Origin: Christensenella sp. UBA7703
GTDB taxonomy: Bacteria; Bacillota; Clostridia; Christensenellales; CAG-138
Assembly: GCA_002482505.1 (NCBI GenBank)
Contig: DLGD01000021.1
Coordinates: forward strand, 31,173 to 95,172
DNA: 64,000 bases
Reading direction: 5' to 3'
The notes under the pieces are model-generated. The model searched no databases. It had not been told where the DNA came from and worked only from the letters and a program-made list of their open reading frames with translations. Made by a program: the position numbers and the translations under genes. The first letter of the stretch is position 1. The number at the start of each line of letters is the position of its first letter. Positions 1 through 8,183 of this stretch are shown here, piece after piece.

Positions 1-576
1 ATGCAGATTTGCATTCTCAACGGCAGCCCGCGCCTAAATGGCAACACAGCGGAGCTTGCCAAACCGTTTCTTCAGGAATTGAGCACCGGAAATGCAGCGC
101 TTACGAGCTATACGCTTGCGCAAATGGACATCGCTTCCTGTAAAGGCTGCTATCATTGCCAGGATGTGTCCGGCGAGTATGGTTGTTATCAAAAGGATGA
201 CATGACCAAGGTTGCATCTTCGATCATCGAAAGTGATCTGATTGTGTTGGTCACGCCGATCTATTCGTGGTATTGCACGACGGAGTTAAAGGCGGTTCTG
301 GATCGCTTCTATGGTCTTGCAAAATACTATCGTTCGGCTGAAGGCAACTTTGTGGAGGGCAAGCGCATCGCGATTCTTGCCACGCACGGCTACGATGCGG
401 CCTATGCGGCAGACCCGTTTGTGATCGGCATTCAGCGTATGTGTGAGCACTACCGCATGCGCTATGACGGTATGTATTCCGTGCGGGATGTGGACGACAT
501 TGCATCGTTCCAAACAAAGCAGGCGGTCAACGGCGCAAAGGAGTTTGCGCGCTATTTGTTGAATAAAAAAGTATAA
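1..576 (+). CDS. NADPH-dependent FMN reductase / flavodoxin-family iron-sulfur flavoprotein
   Basis: This 191-residue protein has the flavodoxin-like opening of the NADPH-dependent FMN reductase family: the N-terminal strand is followed by the FMN phosphate loop NGSPRLNGNT. Residues about 47-62 hold a CxxCxxC...C cluster (CKGCYHC then GCYQKDDM) typical of iron-sulfur flavoprotein relatives, which suggests a redox role with FMN and perhaps an Fe-S centre. The ATG is the first base of the window, so upstream signals are not visible and an earlier start cannot be excluded, but the N-terminus matches family length. It lies 44 bp upstream of the TetR gene on the same strand and may be co-transcribed with it. 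The substrate is unknown. Confidence 0.85.
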   Translation: MQICILNGSPRLNGNTAELAKPFLQELSTGNAALTSYTLAQMDIASCKGCYHCQDVSGEYGCYQKDDMTKVASSIIESDLIVLVTPIYSWYCTTELKAVLDRFYGLAKYYRSAEGNFVEGKRIAILATHGYDAAYAADPFVIGIQRMCEHYRMRYDGMYSVRDVDDIASFQTKQAVNGAKEFARYLLNKKV

Positions 577-620
577 ACATTCCCCTATCAGCCTTGCTAA
601 AAGAAAGAAGGCGCCCGCGT

Positions 621-1187
621 ATGGCAGCACCCAAAAACGACAACGTCAAGCAGCAGATTCTGGACGCCGCAACGCTCCTGTTTCAGGAGCAGCACGATGT
701 CTCGCTTGCTGAGATTGCAAAAGCCGCAAACGTGAGCAAAGGTACGCTGTTTTACCATTATCGCAGCAAGGCGGAAATCTATCTTGATCTTGGCGAACGG
801 TATTGGAGCAAGCTTTCGGAAGATCTGCTTACCTGGGTCGACAACCGAGAAAAGGACACCTCTTTGCCCCGCCTTGTGCGCTATACTTTCTTGCGCGGTA
901 CATTTGACGAAAGCGGGCAGCTTCGCCTGCGCCTGTTTGTCGAATCGATTGCCGGCGAGGAGGAAAGCCTGATTCGCGAGCGACTCAACGAGCAATATGC
1001 GCATTTTAAAAACATTCTCAAATCTCGTATTCTGGAACGCGCGCCCGGCGCGGACGGAGAGCAGCTTGCCTGGCTTCTCCTGACGCTGGTCGACGGTCTC
1101 ATGGTGCAAAGCACCATGCAAAACGAGGGCATGGACGTCAACGCCTTCATCGAATGGATGGCGAAGAATTTTCAGAAGTTGATTTGA
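621..1187 (+). CDS. TetR/AcrR family transcriptional regulator
   Basis: The 188-residue product has an N-terminal TetR helix-turn-helix at about residues 10-55, ending in the hallmark VSKGTLFYHYRSKAEIY, and a divergent C-terminal ligand domain. I chose the ATG at 621 because a GAAGG Shine-Dalgarno lies 9 bases upstream; a TTG at 594 would add nine basic residues. It sits between the flavoprotein gene and the GlpA-like operon, and a perfect palindrome lies in the operon promoter about 140 bp downstream of the gene, so that operon is its likely target. The inducer is unknown. Confidence 0.88.
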   Translation: MAAPKNDNVKQQILDAATLLFQEQHDVSLAEIAKAANVSKGTLFYHYRSKAEIYLDLGERYWSKLSEDLLTWVDNREKDTSLPRLVRYTFLRGTFDESGQLRLRLFVESIAGEEESLIRERLNEQYAHFKNILKSRILERAPGADGEQLAWLLLTLVDGLMVQSTMQNEGMDVNAFIEWMAKNFQKLI

Positions 1188-1218
1188 AACGCATACCTCA
1201 CAATCCGAATCGAATCAT

Positions 1219-1246
1219 GAAACGCATCTTTGGGTGCGTTTTTTAT
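1219..1246 (+). terminator. Rho-independent terminator after the TetR gene
   Basis: The arms AACGCATC (1221-1228) and GGTGCGTT (1233-1240), with one G-U pair, enclose a TTTG loop and are followed by a T-rich run. It separates the flavoprotein/TetR pair from the next operon. Confidence 0.8.
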
Positions 1247-1285
1247 TTTGGCAAAACCAAAAACCGGTAGATTCCTGCAGAAGGC

Positions 1286-1314
1286 TTGACAAATCTGTAA
1301 TGCAATGATACGCT
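1286..1314 (+). promoter_or_regulatory. Promoter of the GlpA-like operon
   Basis: A consensus -35 TTGACA lies at 1286-1291. A weak -10 (TACGCT, 1309-1314) follows at 17-base spacing. The palindromic operator at 1325-1344 lies just downstream, overlapping the expected transcription start. Confidence 0.55.
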
Positions 1315-1324
1315 CAAATTGTTA

Positions 1325-1344
1325 AGTCGGTCGTTTGACCGACT
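1325..1344. promoter_or_regulatory. Palindromic operator, candidate TetR site
   Basis: AGTCGGTC (1325-1332) and GACCGACT (1337-1344) form a perfect 8-bp inverted repeat around GTTT. Size and symmetry fit a TetR dimer, and the position just downstream of the -10 fits repression. Assignment to the adjacent TetR protein is inference. Confidence 0.65.
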
Positions 1345-1383
1345 AAATCAAATCCGTTTGATGAACCAATTTGGAGCAAGAAA

Positions 1384-3099
1384 ATGTCATATTGCAAGAG
1401 AATCAATCAAACGCTCTTTGCTCGCTTTGGCGGGCGTGTTACCGCGCGGGAACAAGACAGGGTGCTCTATCTGGAAGGCGAGCTGGATCGCTGGGATGAC
1501 GTCGTAGCTGCGGGTTTGCTGGCCGTCAATCACAAGAAGTATGATGGCCTCGTCAACGACATCCGCTTTACCGGCGGTGAAATTCCGCCCATGCGATTGC
1601 CGAAGGTCACGGATACCGTGCTGGATGGGGCAGCGCCGGATGTGCTCGTCATCGGCGGCGGAATCGTCGGCTGTGCCATCGCGCGCGAATGCGCCAAATA
1701 TGACGTGCGCATCCTGCTGGTCGAAAAAGAACACGATATCGCGATGCAGACCACCAGCCGCAACGACGGCATGGTTCATCCGGGAGTCGATCTGATTCCC
1801 GGGCAGGTCAAGCGCCATTATAATAGGCGCGGTAACCGGATGTACGACGAAATCTGCAAGCAGCTTGATGTCCCATTTCGCCGATCCGGTCAATATATCT
1901 GTTTCCGTGGCAAAAAGCTTGCATTTGCCGCCTTCTTTGGGCAACTCTATTACAAGCTCATTGGGCCGCGTGTGACCTATCTTCGCAAAAAAGCGTTTTT
2001 TCAGCGTGAGCCGAACATGAATCCCGCGATCTCCGCAGCCCTTTTCTTCCCCGACGCGGGCGTGGTCTCCCCTTACGGGCTTGCGATTGCGTATGCAGAA
2101 AATGCCGCTGACAACGGCGTGCAGGTTTCGCTGGACACAGCCGTGCTGAATATGACGGTTTCGGAGGGAGTGATCACGTCCGTTCGTACCAACCGCGGGA
2201 CGATCTATCCCAAGGTCGTGATCAACGCAGCGGGCGTCTTCGCGGAAGAAATTGCGAAGTTGGCGCAGGATCGTTTCTTCTCCATTCACCCCCGAAAGGG
2301 CACAAATACGATTCTCGACCATAAGGCATCCAAACGCATGCATACCATCGTTTCCTCCTTTGGCACTTCTTCCACCAAAAAGCGCCACACGAAAGGCGGC
2401 GGTCTGGTCAAAACCATCGACGACAATACGCTGGTTGGGCCCGATGCGGTTGAGACCTATCAAAAAGAGGATTTTACGACAGCACCGGAGAATGTTGCTT
2501 TTGTGTTTGATGCGCAGCGAAAGACGGATACCGCGCTGAACATCCGCGACGCAATCACCTATTTTTCCGGTGTGCGCGCGGCAACCTATGAAGAAGATTT
2601 TGTGATTCGCAAGGGGAAATGGACAAAGAACATCGTCCATGCAGCCGGCATACAGTCTCCGGGGTTGACGGCGGCGCCTGCCATCGCCGTAGACGTGAGC
2701 CGTATGGCGGCGGAGCTGCTATCAAAATCGCGTATCGTCCGGTCAAACGAAAGCTTTAACCCGATCCGAACGGGAGTCATCCGCGCGAGCGAACTGGATC
2801 TTCCCGCGCGGGATGCGTTGATCCGCGAAAACCCCGACTATGGTGAGATCGTTTGCCGCTGTGAAGAGATCAGCCGCGGTGAAATCAAAGATGCGCTCCA
2901 TCGAAGTATCCCCTGTGATACGATCGACGGAGTCAAGCGGCGCGTACGCCCCGGCATGGGGCGCTGCCAGGGTGGTTTCTGCGGGCCGCTGGTGCTGCAG
3001 ATTATCGCGGAAGAAACCGGAAAAGAATTGCAGCAGATCGATAAAAGTGCGCCTGGCGGTGAACTGCTCATGGGCGCAATCAAGGAGGTGATGCCGTGA
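1384..3099 (+). CDS. GlpA-like FAD-dependent oxidoreductase with BFD-type 2Fe-2S domain and N-terminal BON-like domain
   Basis: The 571-residue protein resembles the FAD subunit of anaerobic glycerol-3-phosphate dehydrogenase. A Rossmann FAD motif GGGIVG lies at residues 91-96, and a bacterioferritin-associated-ferredoxin-type domain near the C-terminus has cysteines at about 491, 493, 528 and 533 (CRC and GMGRCQGGFC). The first 62 residues, before the FAD domain, look like a small BON-type alpha/beta domain, which is unusual for GlpA. GGAG lies 7 bases before the ATG. It heads a four-gene operon and overlaps the next gene. The most likely reaction is oxidation of glycerol 3-phosphate or a similar 2-hydroxy compound; the exact substrate is not shown by the sequence. 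Confidence 0.85.
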   Translation: MSYCKRINQTLFARFGGRVTAREQDRVLYLEGELDRWDDVVAAGLLAVNHKKYDGLVNDIRFTGGEIPPMRLPKVTDTVLDGAAPDVLVIGGGIVGCAIARECAKYDVRILLVEKEHDIAMQTTSRNDGMVHPGVDLIPGQVKRHYNRRGNRMYDEICKQLDVPFRRSGQYICFRGKKLAFAAFFGQLYYKLIGPRVTYLRKKAFFQREPNMNPAISAALFFPDAGVVSPYGLAIAYAENAADNGVQVSLDTAVLNMTVSEGVITSVRTNRGTIYPKVVINAAGVFAEEIAKLAQDRFFSIHPRKGTNTILDHKASKRMHTIVSSFGTSSTKKRHTKGGGLVKTIDDNTLVGPDAVETYQKEDFTTAPENVAFVFDAQRKTDTALNIRDAITYFSGVRAATYEEDFVIRKGKWTKNIVHAAGIQSPGLTAAPAIAVDVSRMAAELLSKSRIVRSNESFNPIRTGVIRASELDLPARDALIRENPDYGEIVCRCEEISRGEIKDALHRSIPCDTIDGVKRRVRPGMGRCQGGFCGPLVLQIIAEETGKELQQIDKSAPGGELLMGAIKEVMP

Positions 3100-4364
3100 T
3101 GGAGGAGCTTCAGTTTGACGTAACCGTCATCGGAGCGGGACCTGCGGGTCTTGCCGCGTCGCTCACCGCCGACAAAGCGGGTGCAAAGACGCTGCTTATC
3201 GAGCGGGAGACCCGCCCCGGCGGCATCCTCAAACAGTGCATTCACGATGGGTTCGGTTTGGTGCGCTTTGGTGAAAAGCTCTCCGGCCCGGAATATGCCG
3301 CGCGTTTCATCGACCGGCTCCCAAACAGCGACGTAACGGTTTGGACACTCTCGTTCGTCAGCGCAATTCAGCGGGAGCAGGACGACAGCATCCTCACCGT
3401 GATCACACGCGAAGGCATCCGCCGAATCCGCACGCATGCGTTGATCTTCGCAACCGGCTGCCGGGAGCGCACCTCCCGCCAAATCGGCGTGCACGGGCGG
3501 CACTGCGCGGGGGTTTTTACAGCGGGAACGGCGCAATATTACACAAACATTCTGGGCGAGCTTCCCACAAAGCGCTGTGTCATCCTCGGCAGCGGAGATA
3601 TCGGGCTAATCATGGCGCGACGGCTGACGCTAGAGGGCGCACAGGTCGTCGGCGTTTACGAAGCGAAACCAACGCCAAGCGGACTGACCCGCAACGTAAG
3701 CCAATGCCTCTGGGATTTTGAAATTCCGCTCCACACGAGTAAAACCGTCACCCGCGTTTTTGGCGACGCGCGGCTCACCGCGGTTGAAATCGCAAGCGTT
3801 GACCCGTGCATGTGCCCGATTGCCGGAACGGAGGAAATCATCCCCTGCGACGCTCTGATCCTCTCCGTCGGCCTTATTCCCGAAAATGAGCTTGCGGAGT
3901 CCATCGGGGTCCCGCTTGACAGCAAGACAAAGGGCGCTGTTGTGGACGAGCGAAACGAGACGCTTCTGCGCGGGGTGTTCGCCTGTGGAAATGCGCTGCA
4001 TGTCAACGACCTTGTCGATTACGTTTCCGAAAGCGGAGAGATTGCAGGTGCCGCCGCCGCATCGAAAGAGAAAAAATGCCGCGGGCTTGTGCCCGTCGAG
4101 TGCGACCAGTCGCTTCTTTATATCGTTCCGCAGCGCATCTCGCGCAATGCAGAAATGCAGGAGCGTGTGTTCTTCTTCCGCTCCGCAAAAGATATGGACA
4201 ACGCGATGCTGACCATCACCAAGGGCGGGAACCTGCTCTTTTCGAAGCGGTTTTCGCATCTTCGCCCGCCGGAGATGGAGCGTCTGCCCGTTCTGCTCAC
4301 GCCGGAGCAGCTCTTCGGAAATGAGCCACTTCGGTTTCATCTGGAGGAATTGGATCATGAATGA
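3096..4364 (+). CDS. NAD(P)/FAD-dependent oxidoreductase, partner of the GlpA-like subunit
   Basis: This 422-residue flavoprotein has an N-terminal FAD motif (GAGPAGLAAS), a CRERT-type loop near residue 125 (CRERTSRQIG), and a second Rossmann motif GSGDIGL near residue 168 for NAD(P)H or FAD. This two-dinucleotide layout is that of the pyridine nucleotide-disulfide oxidoreductases found beside GlpA-like and DUF1667 genes. It overlaps the upstream stop: GTG at 3096 and ATG at 3099 are both possible starts, sharing the AGGAGG at 3083-3088. It probably passes electrons between the GlpA-like subunit and a nicotinamide or quinone acceptor. Confidence 0.82.
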   Translation: MMEELQFDVTVIGAGPAGLAASLTADKAGAKTLLIERETRPGGILKQCIHDGFGLVRFGEKLSGPEYAARFIDRLPNSDVTVWTLSFVSAIQREQDDSILTVITREGIRRIRTHALIFATGCRERTSRQIGVHGRHCAGVFTAGTAQYYTNILGELPTKRCVILGSGDIGLIMARRLTLEGAQVVGVYEAKPTPSGLTRNVSQCLWDFEIPLHTSKTVTRVFGDARLTAVEIASVDPCMCPIAGTEEIIPCDALILSVGLIPENELAESIGVPLDSKTKGAVVDERNETLLRGVFACGNALHVNDLVDYVSESGEIAGAAAASKEKKCRGLVPVECDQSLLYIVPQRISRNAEMQERVFFFRSAKDMDNAMLTITKGGNLLFSKRFSHLRPPEMERLPVLLTPEQLFGNEPLRFHLEELDHE

Positions 4365-4746
4365 CAATGGCAACACCAATCAGGCAAAAGAAATTATCTG
4401 CATCGTCTGCCCGAACGGGTGCCGCATCTCTTGCACAAAAGCTGCGGATGGAATCCACTGCAGCGGACAAAAATGCAAGCGCGGCGAGGCGTATGCAACC
4501 GCGGAGCTGACGCATCCAATGCGAACGCTCACAACAAGCGTCCGCACAATCTTCCCCGACTCCCCCGTTGTCAGCGTTCGGACAGCAGGCGAAATTGACA
4601 AATCGAAGCTTATGGATGTATCCAAAGCACTGGGCAAAGTGTTGGTCAAAACAAGGATTCACACAGGCGATGTCGTTGCCGAAAACATCTGCGGCACGGG
4701 GGTCAACGTCATCTGTACGAGCGATCGGCTCATGCATCAGCAGTAA
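4357..4746 (+). CDS. DUF1667 cysteine-rich protein
   Basis: The 129-residue protein carries a cysteine cluster at residues 15, 18, 22, 26, 35 and 40 (IVCPNGCRISC, CSGQKC), matching the DUF1667 family. That family is regularly encoded beside GlpA/GlpB-like flavoproteins and probably binds an Fe-S cluster or metal. The start at 4357 has GGAGG 9 bases upstream and overlaps the previous gene by 8 bases; an in-frame ATG at 4321 has no Shine-Dalgarno. It likely replaces GlpC as a third, electron-carrying subunit. Function is inferred from context. Confidence 0.82.
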   Translation: MNDNGNTNQAKEIICIVCPNGCRISCTKAADGIHCSGQKCKRGEAYATAELTHPMRTLTTSVRTIFPDSPVVSVRTAGEIDKSKLMDVSKALGKVLVKTRIHTGDVVAENICGTGVNVICTSDRLMHQQ

Positions 4747-4769
4747 CGCAAGACGAAAGGAGCAACATC

Positions 4770-6500
4770 ATGTCTCATCCGTATAAAGATTTTGAGCCCA
4801 AGTGGGTCAACGGCGAATTCCCCAAGGACAGCTATCGTTCCATCTTCAAGTGGGGTGCTCCTCTTGAGATCAAAGCGCCAAGAGAATCGCTCTATAAGCT
4901 CATGAAAGAGAAATTTCATCTAACCGATGAGGACTTTCGGGATTATCGCGAAGATATCGGCTTTGACGCAGTATCGTTTGATCTACCCATCCGGCTGACA
5001 AGCGAGGATTTGCGCGCGTTTTCCGAGATCGTTGGCAGTGATTTTGTCCGCACGGACGATTATGCGCGCCTCTCGGTTGCATATGGCAAGACGATGTACG
5101 ACCTGCTGCGGCTGCGCAACAAGATCGTCGAAAACGTGCCGGATGCTGTGCTCTACCCCGACACCAAGGAACAGATTGAGCGCATCGTCGCCTACTGCGC
5201 GGAAAAGAAAATCCCTGTTTATGTCTACGGCGGCGGTTCTTCCGTGACGCGCGGGGTGGAGTGCGTCAAAGGCGGCATCTCGCTGGATCTGCGCCTGCGG
5301 TTTAACAAAGTTGTTTCGTTTAACGAGGTCGATCAGACCATCACGGTTGAGGCGGGCATGAGCGGACCGAAGCTGGAAGAAACGCTCAACAATGCGCAGT
5401 CTCTCTTTGGCGCAAAACGCGCGTATACCTGCGGACATTTCCCGCAGAGCTTTGAGTACTCTTCCGTCGGCGGCTGGGTGGTCACGCGTGGCGCAGGCCA
5501 GAATTCGACCTATTACGGCTGCATCTCCGATCTCGTGATGGCGCAGGAATACGCAACCCCCATCGGAAACATTAAAACGGACAGCTATCCGCGCAAGGCG
5601 ACCGGAAGCGATCTCGGGCAGATTCTGATGGGCGGAGAAGGCACCTACGGCGTGCTTACCCTCGTCACGCTTAAGGTGTTTCGGCATATGCCGGAGACGA
5701 TCCGCCGTTTCTCCTATATGTTCAAGGACTGGGAAACGGCGCAGGCAGCCGCGCGCGAAATCATGCAGAGCGAGGCCGGCTTCCCCTCTGTCTTCCGTCT
5801 GTCCGATCCGGAAGAGACCAGCGTGATGCTGCATCTTTACGGTGTGATGGATTCCCCGCTGAAGCATCTGTTTGGCCTTCGCGGATTCAAAGAAAACGAG
5901 ATGTGCCTCTTCCTCGGCTTCACCAACGGCGAAAACGGATTTTCACGCAATGCCGCAAAGAATGTTCACCGTGTTGCGCGCAGATTCGGTGGTATGAGTT
6001 TGACGGGTTATGTCACGCGTGGCTGGGAAAAAGGACGTTTCAACGACCCATACATGCGAGACACGATGCAGGATTTCGGGATTGTCACCGATACGATGGA
6101 GTGCTCCGTCAACTGGAGCAATATGGGCAAGGTGCATGCCGATGTACGCGCGTTTTGCAAGTCCCGCCCGGATACGATCTGCATGACGCATATGTCCCAT
6201 GTCTATCCGCAAGGTGCTAACCTATACTTCATCTTCATCATCAAGGAGAGCGACCCGGAGGCGTTCCGCGCCTATCATGCGGGAATCCTCTCCGCCATTC
6301 AGCAGTCCGGCGCGGCGATGAGCCACCATCACGGCATCGGCAAGATGTTTGCCCCCTGGCTGGAAGGGTCTCTTGGGAAGAAAGAATATGATGTTCTGCG
6401 TACACTCAAAAACCACTTTGATCCGGACAACATCATGAACCCCGGCGGAACGCTCGGTTTCGACCTGAGTGAAAGCGAAAAACACTTCCCCGAACGCTAA
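4770..6500 (+). CDS. FAD-binding oxidase of the alkyl-DHAP synthase (AGPS) type
   Basis: This 576-residue protein has a PCMH-type FAD domain (about 110-300) with the phosphate loop VYGGGSSVTRG. It continues with GGWVVTRGAGQNSTYYG, close to the corresponding AGPS segment, and ends with the histidine motif SHHHGIGK (about 518-525) and FDPDNIMNPGG. The triple histidine is characteristic of alkylglycerone-phosphate synthase rather than of GlcD-type lactate dehydrogenases. AAAGGAG precedes the ATG, 23 bp after DUF1667. In this operon it may act on a DHAP or glycerol-phosphate derivative, so a link to ether lipid synthesis is possible, but true AGPS activity is inference. Confidence 0.8.
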   Translation: MSHPYKDFEPKWVNGEFPKDSYRSIFKWGAPLEIKAPRESLYKLMKEKFHLTDEDFRDYREDIGFDAVSFDLPIRLTSEDLRAFSEIVGSDFVRTDDYARLSVAYGKTMYDLLRLRNKIVENVPDAVLYPDTKEQIERIVAYCAEKKIPVYVYGGGSSVTRGVECVKGGISLDLRLRFNKVVSFNEVDQTITVEAGMSGPKLEETLNNAQSLFGAKRAYTCGHFPQSFEYSSVGGWVVTRGAGQNSTYYGCISDLVMAQEYATPIGNIKTDSYPRKATGSDLGQILMGGEGTYGVLTLVTLKVFRHMPETIRRFSYMFKDWETAQAAAREIMQSEAGFPSVFRLSDPEETSVMLHLYGVMDSPLKHLFGLRGFKENEMCLFLGFTNGENGFSRNAAKNVHRVARRFGGMSLTGYVTRGWEKGRFNDPYMRDTMQDFGIVTDTMECSVNWSNMGKVHADVRAFCKSRPDTICMTHMSHVYPQGANLYFIFIIKESDPEAFRAYHAGILSAIQQSGAAMSHHHGIGKMFAPWLEGSLGKKEYDVLRTLKNHFDPDNIMNPGGTLGFDLSESEKHFPER

Positions 6501-6506
6501 CACAAT

Positions 6507-6535
6507 AGCCCCGCTTCAGCGGGGCTTATTTTTTG
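6507..6535. terminator. Rho-independent terminator, convergent
   Basis: AGCCCCGC (6507-6514) pairs with GCGGGGCT (6519-6526) around a TTCA loop, followed by a T-rich tract. It ends the AGPS-like operon on the plus strand and may also serve the minus-strand RCC1 gene. Confidence 0.85.
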
Positions 6536-6554
6536 CGTGATCTCTTTTCTCTTT

Positions 6555-8150
6555 TTACGGTGCTGGTGTATTCTCCGGCGTTTCAGATGGCTCCGGTGTG
6601 GGTGCGGGTGTAAAGAGCACCCAGTCCTGCGTGTCGCATTGCCCCATGTCGCTCTCCCCTCGCGAAAGAACCCTGCCATCCGCTGTTATGCCGACGATGT
6701 GCGTGGCGCTGGCGGAGATGGCGACGATGTTCTGCCAGTCGGATACATCCGGCAAATGCGCAAAGGAGAATGCGCGGGAGAGCACGTGTCCGCTGTCGTC
6801 CAGCGCGAAAACTCCGTTTGGCGTGCAGTCAATCGCGAGAATGTTTTTGAAGGGGGACACATCGAGCCCGTTGGCAACGACGGTTCCGTCCGCCTTTAAA
6901 CCCGCGCTGTTAGCAGTCGCCGCATCCATTGCGACAAGATCATAGTATTCACTCGAGACCAATTCCCCGCTGGTCGTGAGCGGCTGCCCGTTTTTCATCA
7001 CACCGCAGAGCGCATAATCGCCAATCGAAAGTGAGGCGACATCGCGCCACTTGAGGATATTCCAGTTTTGGTATCCCGCCACGAGGATCTTGCCGTCTCG
7101 CGTGATGGCGATGGTGTTGTATGCTCCGGCATAGATTGCGGCAACATTCGTCCATTTGCCGACGTCGCACTGATGATAGGTGTTCATCCCTGTAGCGACG
7201 ACGGTTCCGTCCGCGCACAGCCCAATCGTATGATAGGCGCCGGCTGCAACAGCAACGATGTCCGTCCAATCCTTTGTGTTGCATTGACCGGAGAGATTAG
7301 AGCCCGTGGCAAGCACCGTTCCTGCCTCCGTCCTCGCGACAGTGTGTTTATATCCTGTGGCAATCATGCCGGCAGGAAGCGCATCCCGCGCCGCCTTGAG
7401 TCGCGCGCGCTCGGTCAGTTGCGCGTCATTGAGCCCGACAAGCAGCGAGACCAAGTCACCCGCGCCTTCGTTTTGTGAAAGCTCCGATGCCGCCTGCTTT
7501 GCATAATCCTCTGCATTCTCATAACTGCCAAGCGCGTAGAACAGACGCATTGCTTCCTCATAATAGCCATATTCCAGGCGTTCCTGCGCATAGGCATAGC
7601 TGCAGGCTTCGCTTTTTTCCACCGCGTCAAGATAATCGCCTAGTGCGGTATAGGTTTGGCTCGCTTCCTGATAATCGCCGTCTGCTTCATACATCTGCGC
7701 AAGCGCATAGCCCGTTTTTTGCAGCGCGGCAACAGCGCCGGGATAGTCTCCCGCCGCCTGATAGAGCGGCACGGCATCAGCAGTCCTTCCGCTTGCCACA
7801 TAGGATTCCGCAACGGAATAGTACAATTTCTTTTGCAGCTCAGTCTGCGCCGTTTCGTTTTCGATAGACTGAATCACCTGTTGCGCCTGCTGAAAGCGGG
7901 ACTGTGTAATCAGGAGTGACGCATATGTCTCTTTGACGGAACCAGCGTTTTGAAACGCAAAAAATCCGGCAACCGCGAGCAGGACGATCGCAATGCCGGA
8001 GAAGAACAGCGCGCGCCAAACAAACCGGCGATCCCCCGCAAGTACCGCGGAACCAAGCGGTTCCCCTTGCGTGCGCCAGATGCGCGTGGTGTTTTCGCGC
8101 GATTCTGTTTGACGAATGATCTCGTGTTTGTTTCCGTTTTGCTCGTTCAT
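6555..8150 (-). CDS. Membrane-anchored TPR-like / RCC1-repeat protein
   Basis: The 531-residue protein has a short cytoplasmic N-terminus, one transmembrane helix at about residues 45-67, tetratricopeptide-like helical repeats at about 75-250 (recurring YxxAxxxFxALGDY-type units), then RCC1-type blades from about 265 to 500 (HTVARTEAGTVLATG, HTIGLCADGTVVATG). The tail is a Pro/Thr/Glu-rich linker. RCC1 blades form beta-propellers that bind proteins or glycans, so an extracellular scaffold role is plausible. It ends an apparent operon behind the DHHW and MBOAT genes, 33 bp after the DHHW gene and with only a weak ribosome site. Confidence 0.75.
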   Translation of the reverse strand: MNEQNGNKHEIIRQTESRENTTRIWRTQGEPLGSAVLAGDRRFVWRALFFSGIAIVLLAVAGFFAFQNAGSVKETYASLLITQSRFQQAQQVIQSIENETAQTELQKKLYYSVAESYVASGRTADAVPLYQAAGDYPGAVAALQKTGYALAQMYEADGDYQEASQTYTALGDYLDAVEKSEACSYAYAQERLEYGYYEEAMRLFYALGSYENAEDYAKQAASELSQNEGAGDLVSLLVGLNDAQLTERARLKAARDALPAGMIATGYKHTVARTEAGTVLATGSNLSGQCNTKDWTDIVAVAAGAYHTIGLCADGTVVATGMNTYHQCDVGKWTNVAAIYAGAYNTIAITRDGKILVAGYQNWNILKWRDVASLSIGDYALCGVMKNGQPLTTSGELVSSEYYDLVAMDAATANSAGLKADGTVVANGLDVSPFKNILAIDCTPNGVFALDDSGHVLSRAFSFAHLPDVSDWQNIVAISASATHIVGITADGRVLSRGESDMGQCDTQDWVLFTPAPTPEPSETPENTPAP

Positions 8151-8183
8151 GCTTGTTTTGTTTCTCTTGTCTCTGCCTTATTA

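Noticed and set aside
4770..6500. GlcD-type D-lactate/glycolate dehydrogenase
   Set aside because: The C-terminal SHHHGIGK and GGWVVTRGAGQ segments match the AGPS group better than GlcD.
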